This document shows, piece after piece, positions 24,295-34,169 of a stretch of DNA of 36,740 bases. Within the stretch, counting starts at the first letter, position 1. The number at the start of each line of letters is the position of its first letter. The stretch comes from Streptomyces spiramenti (GTDB lineage: Bacteria > Actinomycetota > Actinomycetes > Streptomycetales > Streptomycetaceae). Both the position numbers and the translations under genes were made by a program. The notes beneath the pieces are model-generated. The model did not search any database. It worked only from the letters and a program-made list of their open reading frames with translations, and had not been told where the DNA came from. The stretch lies in the NCBI RefSeq assembly GCF_012034385.1, contig NZ_JAAVJB010000030.1, positions 1 through 36,740 of the forward strand. Reading direction: 5' to 3'.

Positions 24295-26210
24295 TGAAGG
24301 CGGTCGGATGGGCGCGCAGGAACACGGCAGGTGTCATCGCGGTCGTGCTCATGCTGGGTACCTACTACATTGTTCGTATTCCCGAGCCCTCGGCGGAGGA
24401 ACGGCGCGAGGTCGCGAGCGGTTTCGGTTTCGAGGCCATGGCGATATCGATGCCGTCCGGGTACGAGAAGAAAGAGGTGCGACCCGTCAACAAGGCCTAC
24501 CGGGACATCCAGGGGTGGATATCCTCGGTCGGTGCCGGTATCGCGATGAACGACATCGACGGTGACGGGCTCGCGAACGACCTCTGCATCACCGATCCGC
24601 GGACCGACCAGGTGGTCGTGACCCCCGCACCCAACCGCGAGGGCGAACCGTACGCGCCGTTCGTGCTGGACCCCGATCCGCTGCCGGTGACCGAGACGAT
24701 GGCGCCGATGGGGTGCGTGCCCGGTGACTTCAACGACGACGGGGTCACCGACCTGCTCGTCTACTACTGGGGCCGAACACCCATCCTCTACCTCGCCACC
24801 GAGCGCCGGCCCGCGGAGGGCGGCGCGCTGACGGCGGAGTCCTTCGAGGCGGTGGAGCTCCTGCCCTCCAAGGGGGGCCCGCGGTACTCGGGCCCACTGT
24901 GGCACTCCAACGCCGCCGCCGTCGCCGACTTCGACGGGGACGGGCGGCCCGACATCTTCATCGGCAACTACTTCCCGGAGAGCCCAGTGCTGGACACCAC
25001 CCGGGACGGCGGCGTCACGATGAACCACTCGCTCTCGCGCGCCCGCAACGGCGGGGGCGGCGAGTTCTTCCTCTGGACCGAGGACGGCTACGTCAAGTCC
25101 GAGGCCGCCCTGCCGGAGGAGCTCAGCAACGGTTGGGTGCTCGCCGCCGCAGCCGCGGACCTCGACGGCGACCACCTCCCCGAGCTGTTCCTCGGGCACG
25201 ACTTCGGCACCTCCTCGCTGCTGCACAACCGTTCCGAGCCCGGCCGGCTGAGGTTCGAGGAGGTCACCTCGCCCAGGGACGGCACCGTGCCGAAGTCGAA
25301 GCTGCTGGGCAGCACCTCGTTCAAGGGGATGGGCGTCGACTTCGTCGACCTCGACGGGAACGGCACGTTCGACTTCCTCGTCAGCAACATCACCACCTCC
25401 TTCGGCATCCAGGAGTCCAACCACGCCTTCATGAACACCGCCGCCGACCGTGAGGAGGCCCGCGAGCGGTTCCTCGACGGCGACGCGCCCTTCGTCGACC
25501 GCAGCACGGCGCTGCGTCTCGCCTGGGCCGGTTGGGGCTGGGACATCAAGGCGGCCGACCTCGACAACGACGGCGTGCCGGAGGTGGCGCAGGCGGTCGG
25601 CTTCGTCAGGGGCAAGACCAACCGCTGGCCCCAGCTCCAGGAACTCGCGGCGACCAACGACGCCCTGACCGCCAACCCGATGTGGTGGCCCAACGTCGAG
25701 CTCGGCGACGACATCGCCGGCAACCAACCGCTGCGGCTGTTCGCGCGCTCCGACGGGGGCCGGTTCGTCAACATCGCCGACGAGCTGGGCATGGACTCCC
25801 CGATCCCGACACGCGGCGTGGCGACCGGCGACACCACCGGTGACGGTCGGCTCGACATGGCGGTCGCCCGCCAGTGGGGCGACCCCGTCTTCTACCGGAA
25901 CACCACCGAGTCCCCGGGCGAGTTCCTGCTGCTGAAGCTCTGCAACGAGTCCGGCGGCGCGGCAGTCGGCGCCGAGGCGCGGGTCACGCTGCCCGACGGC
26001 ACCGAGCGACTCGTCCACGTCGACGGCGGCAGCGGCCACTCCGGCAAGCGCAGCACCGAGGTGCACGTCGGCCTCGGCCACGACGTCGGCAACACCGTCC
26101 CCGTCCACCTCACCTGGCGCGACCAGGAGGGCGAGGTCCGCGAGGAGAGGCTGCGGCTCAGCCCCGGTAGGCACACGATCGAGCTCGGCTCCGAAGCCAG
26201 GGAGAAGTGA
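24291..26210 (+). CDS. sgcE4: UnbV enediyne protein, FG-GAP/VCBS repeats with ASPIC/UnbV C-terminus (E4)
   Basis: Encodes 639 aa. GTG at 24291 overlaps the previous stop as GTGA, and ATG at 24294 is an alternative; AAAGGAAG precedes both. One hydrophobic segment (residues about 13-28) gives a signal anchor. Beyond it there are at least seven Ca-binding repeats of DxDGDG type, such as NDIDGDG, GDFNDDG, ADFDGDG, ADLDGDH, VDLDGNG, ADLDNDG and GDTTGDG. These point to a beta-propeller outside the membrane, ending in the ASPIC/UnbV domain. The family is universal in enediyne cassettes and the reaction is unknown. Its probable location outside or at the membrane, next to the membrane protein UnbU, suggests the two work together. 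Confidence 0.92.
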   Translation: MMKAVGWARRNTAGVIAVVLMLGTYYIVRIPEPSAEERREVASGFGFEAMAISMPSGYEKKEVRPVNKAYRDIQGWISSVGAGIAMNDIDGDGLANDLCITDPRTDQVVVTPAPNREGEPYAPFVLDPDPLPVTETMAPMGCVPGDFNDDGVTDLLVYYWGRTPILYLATERRPAEGGALTAESFEAVELLPSKGGPRYSGPLWHSNAAAVADFDGDGRPDIFIGNYFPESPVLDTTRDGGVTMNHSLSRARNGGGGEFFLWTEDGYVKSEAALPEELSNGWVLAAAAADLDGDHLPELFLGHDFGTSSLLHNRSEPGRLRFEEVTSPRDGTVPKSKLLGSTSFKGMGVDFVDLDGNGTFDFLVSNITTSFGIQESNHAFMNTAADREEARERFLDGDAPFVDRSTALRLAWAGWGWDIKAADLDNDGVPEVAQAVGFVRGKTNRWPQLQELAATNDALTANPMWWPNVELGDDIAGNQPLRLFARSDGGRFVNIADELGMDSPIPTRGVATGDTTGDGRLDMAVARQWGDPVFYRNTTESPGEFLLLKLCNESGGAAVGAEARVTLPDGTERLVHVDGGSGHSGKRSTEVHVGLGHDVGNTVPVHLTWRDQEGEVREERLRLSPGRHTIELGSEAREK

Positions 26211-26212
26211 CC

Positions 26213-27283
26213 ATGTCCGTGACACCCGAGACGGCAGAGGCACGGCACAGCCCCAAGATCGTCACCGCGCTGCGCCGGTTCGCCATCTCCATCACCGTGC
26301 TCAACATCCTCGGCTACACCGTGCTCGGCTTCGAACAGCCCTGGACCTGGCCGCTGCTCGCGCTCCTGGTCGCGTACGGCACCGAGATCCTGCTGGAGAC
26401 GGTGGCGGCCGGCGTCGACGGCCGCGCCCCCCGATTCCTCGGCGGCGGCATGCGCGGCTTCGCCGAGTTCCTCTACCCCGCCCACATCACCGGCCTCGCC
26501 GTGAACATGCTCATCTACGTCAACGACATGGTCTGGGGGCTGGTCTTCGGCGTGGTCGTCGCCATCGGCGCCAAGTGGGTCCTGCGGGCCCCGGTGCGCG
26601 GACGGCTCCGCCACTTCATGAACCCCTCCAACCTCGGCATCACCGTGATCCTGCTGGTGCTGCCCTGGGCGAGCATCGCGCCGCCGTACCAGTTCACCGA
26701 GAACATCGACGGGGGGCTCGACTGGCTGGTGCCGGCCGTCATCATCACCTTGGGGACGATGCTGAACGCCAAGCTCACCGGGCGGATGTGGCTGGTGCTC
26801 AGCTGGATCGTGGGCTTCGCCGCGCAGGCGGTGATCCGGGGGGTGCTCTTCGGGACCTCGATCCCCTCCGCGCTGGCGATGATGACCGGGGTCGCCTTCA
26901 TCCTCTTCAGCAACTACATGATCTCCGACCCCGGCACGACCCCCGGGTCCCGACTCGGCCAGATCGCCTTCGGCGGAGGTACCGCCGCCGTCTACGGCCT
27001 GCTCACCGGGTTGGGGGTCGCCTACGGCATCTTCTTCGCCACCGCCCTGGTCTGCCTCGTCCGGGGCGTCTACCTCTGGGTCGCGGACGGGACGGATCGG
27101 CTGCGCCGCGCACAGGAACTCGACCGCACCCGCGCGGAACAGCCGTCGACCGGCTCACCCGAGACCGATCCCGGCAGCCCGTTCAGCGGCCCCTGCCAGG
27201 CGGGTTGCGTCGGGAGCTGCGCCTGCCACGAGCGAGCGGACGACGACTCCACGGGCCGCGAGAAGGCGGCGGTGGCGACATGA
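26213..27283 (+). CDS. sgcE5: UnbU enediyne membrane protein, RnfD/NqrB-like (E5)
   Basis: Encodes 356 aa. ATG at 26213 is preferred because GGAG lies eight bases upstream; a GTG at 26207 overlaps the UnbV stop. About eight to ten membrane helices fill residues 25-300. The family resembles the RnfD/NqrB subunits of ion-pumping oxidoreductases, which hold a covalent FMN. The segment DPGTTPGS at 239-246 sits where RnfD has its DP...T motif, so Thr242/243 could be attachment residues. The C-terminal tail holds a tight cysteine set (Cys328, 332, 336, 338), which would allow a metal or Fe-S site. This suggests an electron-transfer role in core tailoring, though this is inference. The stop overlaps the PKSE start as ATGA. 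Confidence 0.9.
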   Translation: MSVTPETAEARHSPKIVTALRRFAISITVLNILGYTVLGFEQPWTWPLLALLVAYGTEILLETVAAGVDGRAPRFLGGGMRGFAEFLYPAHITGLAVNMLIYVNDMVWGLVFGVVVAIGAKWVLRAPVRGRLRHFMNPSNLGITVILLVLPWASIAPPYQFTENIDGGLDWLVPAVIITLGTMLNAKLTGRMWLVLSWIVGFAAQAVIRGVLFGTSIPSALAMMTGVAFILFSNYMISDPGTTPGSRLGQIAFGGGTAAVYGLLTGLGVAYGIFFATALVCLVRGVYLWVADGTDRLRRAQELDRTRAEQPSTGSPETDPGSPFSGPCQAGCVGSCACHERADDDSTGREKAAVAT

Positions 27284-30200
27284 CGGGAATCGCGATCGTC
27301 GGCATGGCGTGCCGGTACCCGGACGCGACCACGCCGAGGGAGCTGTGGGAGAACGCGCTGGCCGGCCGACGGGCGTTCCGGCGGCTGCCGGACGTGCGGA
27401 CCCGTGCCGCGGACTACTGGGACCCCGACCCGTCGGCGCCGGACCGGTTCTACGCGCGTACCGCCGCCGTCCTGGAGGGCTACCGGTTCGACCGCGGCGC
27501 GCACCGGGTACCCGGCAGCACGTACCGGTCCACCGACCTCACCCACTGGCTCGCCCTGGACACGGCCCGGCGGGCGCTGACCGACGCCGGGTTCACCGCG
27601 GCGGGCGACCTGCCGCGCACCCGCACCGGCGTGATCGTCGGCAACACCCTCACCGGCGAGTTCACCCGCGCCAACGTGATGAGACTGCGATGGCCCTACG
27701 TCCGACGGGTCATGACACGGGCGCTGCTCGACGAGGGCTGGGACGGGGACCGCGTCGCGGAGTTCCTCGCCGGCGCCGAGATCCGCTACAAGGAGCCGTT
27801 CCCCGAGGTGGACGAGGACACGCTGGCCGGCGGTCTCTCCAACACCATCGCCGGTCGGATCTGCAACCACTTCGACCTGGGCGGCGGCGGCTACACGGTG
27901 GACGGGGCCTGCTCGTCCTCGCTGCTGTCGGCCATCACCGCCGCCCGCGCGCTGCTGGAGGGCGACATCGACGTCGCCGTCGCGGGCGGGGTCGACCTGT
28001 CGATCGACCCCTTCGAGATCATCGGCTTCGCCAAGGCCGGCGCCCTCGCCACCGGCGAGATGCGGATGTACGACAAGCGCAGCAACGGCTTCTGGCCGGG
28101 CGAGGGCTGCGGCATGGTGGTGCTGATGCGCGTGGAGGACGCCGTCGCCGCCGGTCACCGGATCCACGCGGTGATCAGGGGCTGGGGCGTCTCCTCCGAC
28201 GGCTTCGGCGGGATCACCCGGCCCGAGGTGGACGGCTACCGGCTCGCGCTGCGCCGTGCCTACGACCGGGCCGGCGTGGACATCGGCACCGTCTCCCTCT
28301 TCGAGGGGCACGGCACGGGCACGGCCGTCGGTGACGCCGCCGAGCTGACGGCGCTGGGCGCCGCGCGCGCCGCCGCCGCGCCGGACGCCCCCGCCGCGGT
28401 GATCACCTCGGTGAAGGGCACGATCGGGCACACCAAGGCAGCGGCAGGCGTCGCCGGTCTCATCAAGACCGTCATGGCCGTCGACCAGCGGATGCTGCCC
28501 CCCACCGTCGGATGCGTCGACCCCCATGAGCTGTTGACCGGCCCCGGGGCCGCGCTGCGCCCCCTCGCGGTCGCGGAGGAGTGGCCGGACACCGGGGTCC
28601 GGCGGGCCGGAGTCAGCGCCATGGGCTTCGGCGGGATCAACACGCACCTCGTGCTGGAGAACGCCCCGGGGACCCGCCGGAGGCCGACCGGACGACGGTC
28701 GGTCTCCCTTGCCCGGTCGGCGCAGGACGCCGAGCTGCTGCTCTTCGACGCCGACTCCCCGGAGGCCCTGTCACGACTCCTGCTGGAGACCGCCGAGTTC
28801 GCCGGCACGCTGTCCTACGCACAGCTCGCCGACCTGGCGGCGGCACTGCTGGGGCGGTGCGGCGGGAACCGCTACCGGGCGGGCGTGGTGGTCGGTTCGC
28901 CCCAGGAGGCCGAGGGCAGCCTGCGGGAGCTGGCACGGGCGCTGGACGCCGGCACCACCAGCCGTCTCGACCCGGGTGGACACGGCGCGCTCGGTGTGGT
29001 CGGGGGCAGGGCCCGCGTCGGCCTGCTCTTCCCCGGTCAGGGAGCGACGGGCACTGCCGAAGGCGCGCTCCGCCGCAGGTTCACCGAGGCCGACGAGACG
29101 TACCGCGCCGTCGAGCGCCACACTCGCGACGGCCTCGCTGCCACCACCGACCCGCGTTCCACCGCAGCGGCACAGCCCCGGATCGTCGCCGGCTCCCTCG
29201 CGGCCCTCCGCGTCCTGGAGGCGCTGCGGGTGGAGGGGGTCTGCGCCGTCGGACACAGCCTCGGCGAGCTGACGGCGCTCCACTGGGCGGGGGCGTACTC
29301 CGAGGACGACGTGCTGCGCGCAGCGACCGTTCGCGGACGCGCGATGGAGGAGAAGGGCGAGCCGGGCGCCATGGCGTCCCTCGCCGTGGGCCACCGTGCC
29401 GCCGAGAACCTGATCGAGGGCGTGGACGTGGTCGTGGCCGCCCGCAACGGGGCGGAGCAGACCGTCGTCTCGGGCTCCCCCGAAGGGGTCGAGGAGACCG
29501 TGGCGAGGGCCGGCGCCCAGGGGGTGGGCACTTTCCGGCTCGCCGTCGACCGGGCATTCCACTCGCCGCTGGTGGCCGCCGCCGCCGAGCACTTCGGACA
29601 GTGGCTCGCGAGCCGCCCCGTCCGACCCACCGAGGCCCGGGTCGTGTCCACGGTCACCGGACGGGTGCTCGACCCCGATGCCGACCTGACGTCGCTGCTC
29701 CGGCGCCAGATCACCGCCCCCGTCCGGTTCGCGGAAGCCGTCACCACCGCCGCCGAGGAGGTCGACCTCTTCGTGGAGGTGGGCCCCGGGCGCGTGTTGA
29801 GCGGCCTGGCGACCGCGGTCACCGGTCTGCCGGCGGTTCCCGTGGACAGCGAGTCCGAGTCGCTGCGCGGGCTGCTGGGCGTGGTGGCCGCCGCTTATGT
29901 GGTCGGGGTGCCCGTGGAACCGGCGCGGCTGTTCGACGACCGACTGATCCGCCCGCTGGAGATCGGCCAGGAGTTCGACTTCCTGGCGAACCCGTGTGAA
30001 GCGGCGCCGCTCGACACCCCGACCCGGCAGCCGCGACGGCTGCCCACGACCTCCGCCGATGCCCTGCCAGCACCCGGGGCGACCCGGTCGGCCTCGACCG
30101 GCCCTCTGCCCGACCAGCGGAGCGGGGACAGCCCGCCCACCCCGGAACCGGCGGCCACCGCACCACCGCCGACCGGCACCGGAGCGCTCGCGGTGCTCCG

Positions 30201-33177
30201 CCAGGTCGTCGCCGAACGTGTCGAACTCCCCGTCGACCTGGTGCGGAACGACAGCCGGCTCCTCGACGACCTCCACCTCAGCTCCATCGCGGTCGGCCAA
30301 CTCGTCAACCTGGCCGCCGCCCGCGTCGGCGTCGCCGTGAGCCAGACACCGTCGAACTTCGCCACGGCGACCCTCGCCGAGGTGGCGGACGTGCTCGACG
30401 GCCTCCGCGACACCGCCGCCACCCGGCACCCCGACCCGCCGATCGCCGGCGCCGCCGGCTGGGTGCGGCCCTTCGCCGTGCGGCTGGTCCCCGAGCCGCC
30501 CCCCACCCCCGCGCCCCGCGGGGACGACGGCGACTGGGAGCTCTTCGCCACCCCCGGCGACACCCGCGCGCACACGATCCGCGACCGCCTCCGACGCGGA
30601 GGAGTGGGGTCGGGAGTGCTCGCCTGCCTGCCACCGGGGTGCGCCACCGAGGAGGTGGCCCTGGTGCTGCGCGCGGCCCAACGGGCGCTCGCCGACCCGC
30701 CGGACCGGTTCGTCCTGGTGCAGCACGGAGTCGGTGCCGCCGGCCTCGCCAAGACCCTGCACCAGGAAGCAGGGAACCTCCGGACCACGGTGGTCCACCT
30801 GCCCCCGGACGGCGACGACGCGGCGGACCGCGTCCTCGCGGAGGTGGCCGCCACCGAGGGGTTCAGCGAGGTGGTCGTCGAGGGCGACGGCACGCGGCGC
30901 GTGCCCACCCTGAGCGCGCTGCCGCACACCCCGGAGCGGACCGAGCCGGTCCTCACCGCCGCCGACGTGCTGCTCGTCACCGGCGGTGGCAAGGGCATCT
31001 CCGCCGAGTCGGCCCTCGTCCTCGCCCGCGCCACCGGGGCCTCGCTGGCGCTCCTCGGCCGGTCCGACCCCGCCCACGACGCCGAGCTGGCCGCCAACCT
31101 GGCCCGCATCGCCGCGGCCGGGGTGACCGTCCGGTACGCCCGCGCCGACGTGGTCCGGGCGGACGAGGTGGCAGCGGCCGTGGCCGGGTTCCGCGACGAA
31201 CTCGGCCCCGTGACCGCCCTGCTGCACGGCGCCGGCCGCAACGAGCCCACCCCGCTCGCCGCACTCGACGCCGACGCCCTGGCGCGGACCGTCGCACCCA
31301 AGGTGGAGGGCCTGCGGAACCTGCTCGCCGCGCTGGAACCCGAGCGGCTGCGACTGCTGGTGACCTTCGGAAGCGTCATCGGCCGCGCGGGGCTCCCCGG
31401 CGAGGCGCACTACGCCGTCGCCAACGAGTGGCTGGCCGACCTCACCGAGGAAGCCGCGCGCACCCGCCCGGGGCTCCGCGCCCGCTGTCTGGAGTGGTCC
31501 GTCTGGGCCGGTGTCGGCATGGGGGAGCGGCTGGCCGTCGTGGAATCGCTCACCCGGGAGGGGATCACCGCCATCACCCCGGCGGAAGGGCTCGACGTGC
31601 TGGTGCGGCTGGTGGACGACCCGGACGCACCGGTCGTCACCGTGGTCTCCGGTCGGACCGGTCGCATCGACACCGTGCGGCGGGAAGCCCCTCCGCTGCC
31701 GATGCTCCGCTTCGTCGGCGACCCCCTGCTGCGCTACCACGGCGTCGAGTTGGTGACCGAGGTCGAACTGAACGCGGGAACCGACCCGTACCTCGCCGAC
31801 CACCTCCTCGACGGCGACCTGCTGCTCCCCGCCGTCCTCGGGATGGAGGCCATGTGCCAGGTGGCGTCGGCGGCGACCGGGGACGACCGGGTGCCCACGC
31901 TGGAACAGCTGCGGTTCGACCGCCCCGTCGTGGTGCCCCCGGAGGGCAGCACCCGCATCAGGATCGCCGCGACCGTCACCGGCGCGGACACGGTCGAGGT
32001 CGCGATCCGGGCGGAGGACACCGCCTTCGCCGTCGACCACTTCCGGGCGCGCCTGGTCCACGGCGCCGGCCCCGCCTGCGACGGGCCGCCGCTGCGGTCC
32101 GCGGCGGGCGCCCCACCGGTGAGCCTGGAACCCGGCGCCGACCTCTACGGCCCCGTGCTCTTCCAGGGCGGCCGGTTCCGTCGGCTGGCCCGGTTCCACC
32201 GTGCCGCCGCCCGCCACGTGGACGCGGAGCTGCTGCCGGCCGCCCCGGGCAGTTGGTTCGCCGCGTACCTGCCCGACCGGATGCTGCTGGCCGACCCGGG
32301 AGGACGGGACGCCCTCATGCACGGCAACCAGGTCTGCGTCCCCGACGCCACGCTCCTGCCGCTCGCCGTCGACCGCGTCGTGCCGCTCGCGGCCGGTGTA
32401 CCACCGCGTTCGGCGCTCCGGTTCTCCGCGGTCGAACGCGGCAGCGACGGGGACACCTACGTCTACGACATCGCGGTGCGCGACAGCGAAGGCGCCGTGG
32501 TGGAACGCTGGGAGGGACTGACCCTGCGCGCGGTGCGACGCACCGATGCGACGGGTCCGTGGGCGCCGGCGCTGCTCGGCCCCTACCTGGAGCGGGCCCT
32601 GGCCCGGTACACGGCGGACCCGGTGGCCGTGACGGTGGAACCCCATGCCGGCCGCCCGGTGGGCAGTGTCGCCGAACGCCGACTGCTCACGGCGCTCGCC
32701 GCCTCCCGGTCGCTGGACCGGCCGGCGGACATCCACTACCGGCCCGACGGCCGCCCCGAACTCGGCGACGGCCTCTCGGTCAGCTCCTCGCACGGCGCCG
32801 ACGTGACCGTCACGGCCGTCTCACCCGCCCCCGTCACCTGCGACATCGAACGTGTCGCGCCCCGGACCGCCACGGAGGTGGACCGGCTCCTGGGGGAGTG
32901 CGCCCCTCTGGCGCGGCGGGTCGCCGCGGAGCGGGGGGAGACGCCCGACACCGCGGCCACCCGGGTCTGGGGCGTCCTGGAGTGCCTCAGGAAACAGGGC
33001 GTCGCCCCCGGCGCGCCCGTGACCGCGCTGCCCCCGGACCCCGCGGCCGGCTGGCAGCTCTTCGCCTCCGGCGCGCTCCGGGTGGCGACCTTCACCACCC
33101 GGCTTCGGGCGGTCCCCGAACCCGTCGTCATCGCTCTTCTCCTCAACGGCGCGTCCCCGGACGAAAGGCGGCCATAG
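27280..33177 (+). CDS. sgcE: Iterative enediyne polyketide synthase, PKSE (KS-AT-ACP-KR-DH-PPTase)
   Basis: Encodes 1965 aa, the normal length. ATG at 27280 overlaps the UnbU stop as ATGA. Domain order: KS (1-450; Cys211 in DGACSSS, His344, His384), AT-like (about 585-890; FPGQGA and Ser660 in GHSLGE), ACP (about 965-1050; LHLSSIAV, Ser1002 aligning with the DSL Ser), KR (about 1230-1460; TGGGKGI and a Ser...HYAVANEW active site), DH hotdog (about 1480-1640; DHLLDGDLLLP), and C-terminal phosphopantetheinyl transferase (about 1780-1965; CDIE and WGVLECLRK). It self-loads its carrier and builds a linear polyene from malonyl-CoA that later enzymes convert to the enediyne core. All catalytic residues I could inspect are intact. 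The epoxide hydrolase and apoprotein beside it favour the 9-membered class. Confidence 0.97.
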   Translation: MTGIAIVGMACRYPDATTPRELWENALAGRRAFRRLPDVRTRAADYWDPDPSAPDRFYARTAAVLEGYRFDRGAHRVPGSTYRSTDLTHWLALDTARRALTDAGFTAAGDLPRTRTGVIVGNTLTGEFTRANVMRLRWPYVRRVMTRALLDEGWDGDRVAEFLAGAEIRYKEPFPEVDEDTLAGGLSNTIAGRICNHFDLGGGGYTVDGACSSSLLSAITAARALLEGDIDVAVAGGVDLSIDPFEIIGFAKAGALATGEMRMYDKRSNGFWPGEGCGMVVLMRVEDAVAAGHRIHAVIRGWGVSSDGFGGITRPEVDGYRLALRRAYDRAGVDIGTVSLFEGHGTGTAVGDAAELTALGAARAAAAPDAPAAVITSVKGTIGHTKAAAGVAGLIKTVMAVDQRMLPPTVGCVDPHELLTGPGAALRPLAVAEEWPDTGVRRAGVSAMGFGGINTHLVLENAPGTRRRPTGRRSVSLARSAQDAELLLFDADSPEALSRLLLETAEFAGTLSYAQLADLAAALLGRCGGNRYRAGVVVGSPQEAEGSLRELARALDAGTTSRLDPGGHGALGVVGGRARVGLLFPGQGATGTAEGALRRRFTEADETYRAVERHTRDGLAATTDPRSTAAAQPRIVAGSLAALRVLEALRVEGVCAVGHSLGELTALHWAGAYSEDDVLRAATVRGRAMEEKGEPGAMASLAVGHRAAENLIEGVDVVVAARNGAEQTVVSGSPEGVEETVARAGAQGVGTFRLAVDRAFHSPLVAAAAEHFGQWLASRPVRPTEARVVSTVTGRVLDPDADLTSLLRRQITAPVRFAEAVTTAAEEVDLFVEVGPGRVLSGLATAVTGLPAVPVDSESESLRGLLGVVAAAYVVGVPVEPARLFDDRLIRPLEIGQEFDFLANPCEAAPLDTPTRQPRRLPTTSADALPAPGATRSASTGPLPDQRSGDSPPTPEPAATAPPPTGTGALAVLRQVVAERVELPVDLVRNDSRLLDDLHLSSIAVGQLVNLAAARVGVAVSQTPSNFATATLAEVADVLDGLRDTAATRHPDPPIAGAAGWVRPFAVRLVPEPPPTPAPRGDDGDWELFATPGDTRAHTIRDRLRRGGVGSGVLACLPPGCATEEVALVLRAAQRALADPPDRFVLVQHGVGAAGLAKTLHQEAGNLRTTVVHLPPDGDDAADRVLAEVAATEGFSEVVVEGDGTRRVPTLSALPHTPERTEPVLTAADVLLVTGGGKGISAESALVLARATGASLALLGRSDPAHDAELAANLARIAAAGVTVRYARADVVRADEVAAAVAGFRDELGPVTALLHGAGRNEPTPLAALDADALARTVAPKVEGLRNLLAALEPERLRLLVTFGSVIGRAGLPGEAHYAVANEWLADLTEEAARTRPGLRARCLEWSVWAGVGMGERLAVVESLTREGITAITPAEGLDVLVRLVDDPDAPVVTVVSGRTGRIDTVRREAPPLPMLRFVGDPLLRYHGVELVTEVELNAGTDPYLADHLLDGDLLLPAVLGMEAMCQVASAATGDDRVPTLEQLRFDRPVVVPPEGSTRIRIAATVTGADTVEVAIRAEDTAFAVDHFRARLVHGAGPACDGPPLRSAAGAPPVSLEPGADLYGPVLFQGGRFRRLARFHRAAARHVDAELLPAAPGSWFAAYLPDRMLLADPGGRDALMHGNQVCVPDATLLPLAVDRVVPLAAGVPPRSALRFSAVERGSDGDTYVYDIAVRDSEGAVVERWEGLTLRAVRRTDATGPWAPALLGPYLERALARYTADPVAVTVEPHAGRPVGSVAERRLLTALAASRSLDRPADIHYRPDGRPELGDGLSVSSSHGADVTVTAVSPAPVTCDIERVAPRTATEVDRLLGECAPLARRVAAERGETPDTAATRVWGVLECLRKQGVAPGAPVTALPPDPAAGWQLFASGALRVATFTTRLRAVPEPVVIALLLNGASPDERRP

Positions 33178-33180
33178 ACC

Positions 33181-33639
33181 ATGTCAGCGGAGTACTTCGA
33201 GTACCGGCACACCGTCGGCTTCGAGGAGACCAACCTCGTGGGCAACGTGTACTACGTCAACTACCTCCGGTGGCAGGGCCGGTGCCGCGAGCTCTTCCTC
33301 AAGGAGCGCGCTCCGGCGGTCCTCGCCGACCTCCGGGACGACCTCAAGTTGTTCACCCTCCGGGTGGACTGCGAGTTCTACGCGGAGATCACCGCCTTCG
33401 ACGAGCTGTCCGTCCGGATGCGGCTGCTCGAACAGGCTCGCACACAGATCGAGTTCTCCTTCGACTACGTGCGACTGGACCAGGCCGGGGCGGAGACGCT
33501 GGTGGCGCGCGGACGGCAGCGGATCGCCTGCATGCGCGGCCCCAACACGGCGACGGTGCCGGCGGTGCTCCCCGAGGCGCTCTCCCGCGCGTTGGAGCCG
33601 TACCGGGCCGCTGACACCGACCGCCGGAGCGCGGCGTGA
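33181..33639 (+). CDS. sgcE10: Hotdog-fold enediyne thioesterase (E10)
   Basis: Encodes 152 aa from ATG at 33181, three bases after the PKSE stop. The single hotdog domain is that of the 4-hydroxybenzoyl-CoA thioesterase superfamily, with the enediyne variant helix region ETNLVGNVYYVNYLRWQGR and a Glu65 in CEFYAEI. It releases the polyene from the PKSE carrier domain. In vitro, PKSE plus thioesterase pairs give the heptaene-type product. AAAGG lies about 12 bases upstream, so initiation may rely on coupling to PKSE translation. The stop overlaps the next gene as GTGA. Confidence 0.93.
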   Translation: MSAEYFEYRHTVGFEETNLVGNVYYVNYLRWQGRCRELFLKERAPAVLADLRDDLKLFTLRVDCEFYAEITAFDELSVRMRLLEQARTQIEFSFDYVRLDQAGAETLVARGRQRIACMRGPNTATVPAVLPEALSRALEPYRAADTDRRSAA

Positions 33640-34169
33640 CCGGCCCCGCCCGGGTGGCGTGCGCGGACGACCGCGAGACGCTGCGCGCCGCTTTCGGGGC
33701 CTTCGCCACGGGGGTGACGGTGGTGACCGTCGGCGGCCCGCAGCCGCGCGGCATGACGGCCAACTCCTTCACCTCGGTCTCGCTCGACCCGCCGCTGGTC
33801 CTGGTGTGCGTGGGCCGTGAGGCGGTGATGAACGGCCTGATCGACCGCTCCCCGTCCTTCGCCGTCTCGGTGCTCGCCGCCGATCAGCGTGACGTCGCCG
33901 TGCACTTCGCGGACCGCGCCCGTCCCGACGGCGCCGAGCAGTTCGCCGGCGTGCCGCTGGTGCGCAGCCGGTACGTCGACGCGCCGCTCATCGCGGGTGC
34001 GGTGGCGCACTTCGCCTGCGAGAGCTGGCGCCACTACGACGGCGGGGACCACGTCGTCCACCTCGGCCGGGTCCTGGAGATGTCCGTCGACCCCGACCGG
34101 GACAGCCTCGGCTACCACCGGGGCCTGTTCACCACGGTCGCGGCGCGCCCCACCGGGGCCGCCGCGTGA
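33636..34169 (+). CDS. sgcE6: Flavin reductase (SgcE6-like)
   Basis: Encodes 177 aa. GTG at 33636 overlaps the thioesterase stop, with GGAG seven bases upstream. It is a flavin reductase-like FMN-binding split barrel, HpaC/ActVB type: AFGAFATGVTVVT, the GMTANSFTSVSLDPP signature, and FAVSVLAADQ. It would provide reduced FAD/FMN by NAD(P)H oxidation to a two-component monooxygenase. In C-1027 the homologue SgcE6 feeds the beta-tyrosine hydroxylase SgcC. No such monooxygenase is in this window, so its partner must be encoded outside. The neighbouring P450 is not the usual partner for a free flavin reductase. Confidence 0.9.
   Translation: MTGPARVACADDRETLRAAFGAFATGVTVVTVGGPQPRGMTANSFTSVSLDPPLVLVCVGREAVMNGLIDRSPSFAVSVLAADQRDVAVHFADRARPDGAEQFAGVPLVRSRYVDAPLIAGAVAHFACESWRHYDGGDHVVHLGRVLEMSVDPDRDSLGYHRGLFTTVAARPTGAAA

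Noticed and set aside
28771..32793. Open frame of about 1340 codons on the minus strand opposite PKSE
   Set aside because: The composition is typical of the antisense shadow of a GC-rich gene. The plus strand here encodes an unmistakable PKSE.
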